Positions 62,836-64,000 of a stretch of 64,000 nt of DNA are shown here, one piece after another. The DNA comes from Protula sp. h YS-2021 (Eukaryota > Annelida > Polychaeta > Sabellida > Serpulidae). The stretch spans positions 13,299,556-13,363,555 of the forward strand of contig OX457027.1 of the NCBI GenBank assembly GCA_949752745.1. The letters are read 5' to 3'. Positions within the stretch are counted from its first letter, which is position 1. Each line of letters begins with the position of its first letter. A program made the translations under genes and the position numbers. The notes beneath the pieces are model-generated. The model did no database searches. It had not been told where the DNA came from and was given only the letters and a program-made list of their open reading frames with translations.

Positions 62836-64000
62836 TTAGCTTCGATCACAAGATTCTAGAAGGCAAAGCTTTGTCACAGGGCGTGTCAGACTGGTTGATT
62901 TTGTTCGAACAACCGCAGATCGAACATGACCATCTCTGCCTCGGTTGACTTGCACCATTCTTCCCATAGGCCAGCAATTTCTTGGTGTCACTTCATCCAT
63001 CACCAGCACGATATCATCGACGCAGAAATCGCGAGTACTTGCCAGCCACTTTTGACGATGCTGAATTGTAGGTAGATATTCTCGAATCCAGCGTCGCCAA
63101 AACATATCAGCTAGGTATTGAGCATGTCTCCACCGCCGGTTGTATATGTCCGATTTTATGAAGCGATCTACAGGGGGAGCTGCATTTCCGCGCAAAAGCA
63201 ATAAGTGATTTGGCGTCAACGGGTCAATGTCATTTGGCTCATTCGAACATCGCGTAATCGGACGATTATTGACGATTGATTCAACCTCACAGAACACTGT
63301 CGCTAATCGCTCATCATCCAGCACAACGTTGCGCGTTATCGCACTCATGACTTTACGAACCGCCGAATCTGCCTTTCCCATACCCCACCCATGTGGGATG
63401 CAGCAGGTGGATTAAAAATCCATTGTATCTGATCATGTTGCAAGTGTTTCTGAAGTTTATTTGATTCATTCCAGCGGCACATAGCATCGAGGAACTCCCG
63501 AGATCCCCCGACAAAGTTTGTCCCATTATCTGTACGAACTACTTTAGGGGTACCGCGTCTGGAAATGAATCTGATCAGCGCGTTAATGAATGCGTCAGAC
63601 TCCAATGATTGCAGGACTTCAAGATGAATAGCTCGGATGGTCAAACATGTGAAAACGCAGCCGTACCGCTTTTCATGACTTCTGCCCCTTTTTACTAGAA
63701 AAGGTCCAAAGCAGTCGATACCAACGTTCGCAAATGGTGAAACATTCGGTGTAACCCTGTCGGCAGGAAGGTTTGACATTCTCTGACTTGCTGCATTGAT
63801 TTATCGAACCAGCCGGGATGTTCGCGTGCCGCAATCGTCCACCTACCCTCAGAATGTCATCAATCAGTACGGGCTCTAGGTGGTATAGTGAACTACCTTT
63901 GCTTACATGTTCATTCTTTTTCAGGTCATTGATTTCCCTTTTGTAGGCAGACCTCTGGACATACTTTACAATTGCACACTCTGCTGCGTTAAGCTCTTGC
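62836..64000 (-). pseudogene. BEL/Pao retrotransposon integrase region, broken and cut by window edge
   Basis: From the right edge the minus strand first shows the region before the zinc-binding domain, with LRVGGRLRHANIP near 63825-63865. The zinc-binding H2C2 block expected next is absent, and sequence jumps at about 63785-63805 to MSNLPADRV, an apparent internal deletion. The integrase core at 63345-63779 holds the three catalytic acids in NVGIDCFGPF, VRTDNGTNFVGG and HMGGVWERQ. A single-base frameshift near 63355-63375 then moves the frame. The downstream part (62836-63381) has the family-typical C-terminal domain with NNRPIT, DPLTPNHLLLLRG and PRNCWPMGRM. The element is defective in this copy. 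Protease, RT and RNase H would lie to the right of the window. Confidence 0.88.

Overview
The window looks like animal nuclear DNA, most likely from a marine invertebrate. The reasons are one intron-split ETS transcription factor gene of the FLI1/ERG type, DIRS and BEL/Pao retrotransposons, tRNA-derived SINEs, many small inverted-repeat elements, and a large load of microsatellites and minisatellites in AT-rich sequence. The sequence alone does not fix the species. The repeat mix resembles lophotrochozoan or other marine invertebrate genomes, which is an inference.

Layout. 0-5 kb holds a minus-strand DIRS-type retrotransposon with an intact gag-like ORF, an intact reverse transcriptase/RNase H ORF and the start of a tyrosine recombinase ORF that leaves the window. 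5-31 kb has no convincing host gene. It carries several candidate MITE-type elements, a tRNA-derived SINE, a decayed CR1/L2-like non-LTR retrotransposon at 17.9-18.8 kb, GATATC-rich inverted-repeat elements, and minisatellites with 16, 34, 40 and 62-73 bp units. 31.6-36.0 kb is a 24-bp minisatellite of about 100 units, cut by a 1,861-bp element with perfect 21-bp terminal inverted repeats. 36-51 kb is mostly featureless AT-rich DNA with minisatellites (13, 25, 29 and 31 bp units) and two more inverted-repeat elements. 51.8-53.1 kb holds a relative of the element that interrupts the 24-bp array. Both contain the same tRNA-Pro-like module.

55.25-56.94 kb contains the last two coding exons of a FLI1/ERG homologue on the plus strand. 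The ETS DNA-binding domain is complete, and the splice phases join the two exons in frame. Its Pointed domain and 5' exons were not found here. From 61.4 kb to the right edge lies a damaged minus-strand BEL/Pao element, with a predicted LTR, a polypurine tract and an integrase ORF broken by a frameshift and an apparent deletion.

The genes do not form a pathway. The only host gene supported is the ETS factor; the other coding regions belong to mobile elements. Most other open reading frames in this window come from tandem repeats whose units happen to lack stop codons. I found no clear new multi-gene system. The least ordinary items are the tRNA-Pro-containing composite elements, the minisatellites that stay open in all three frames, and the paired internal duplications in the ETS protein.
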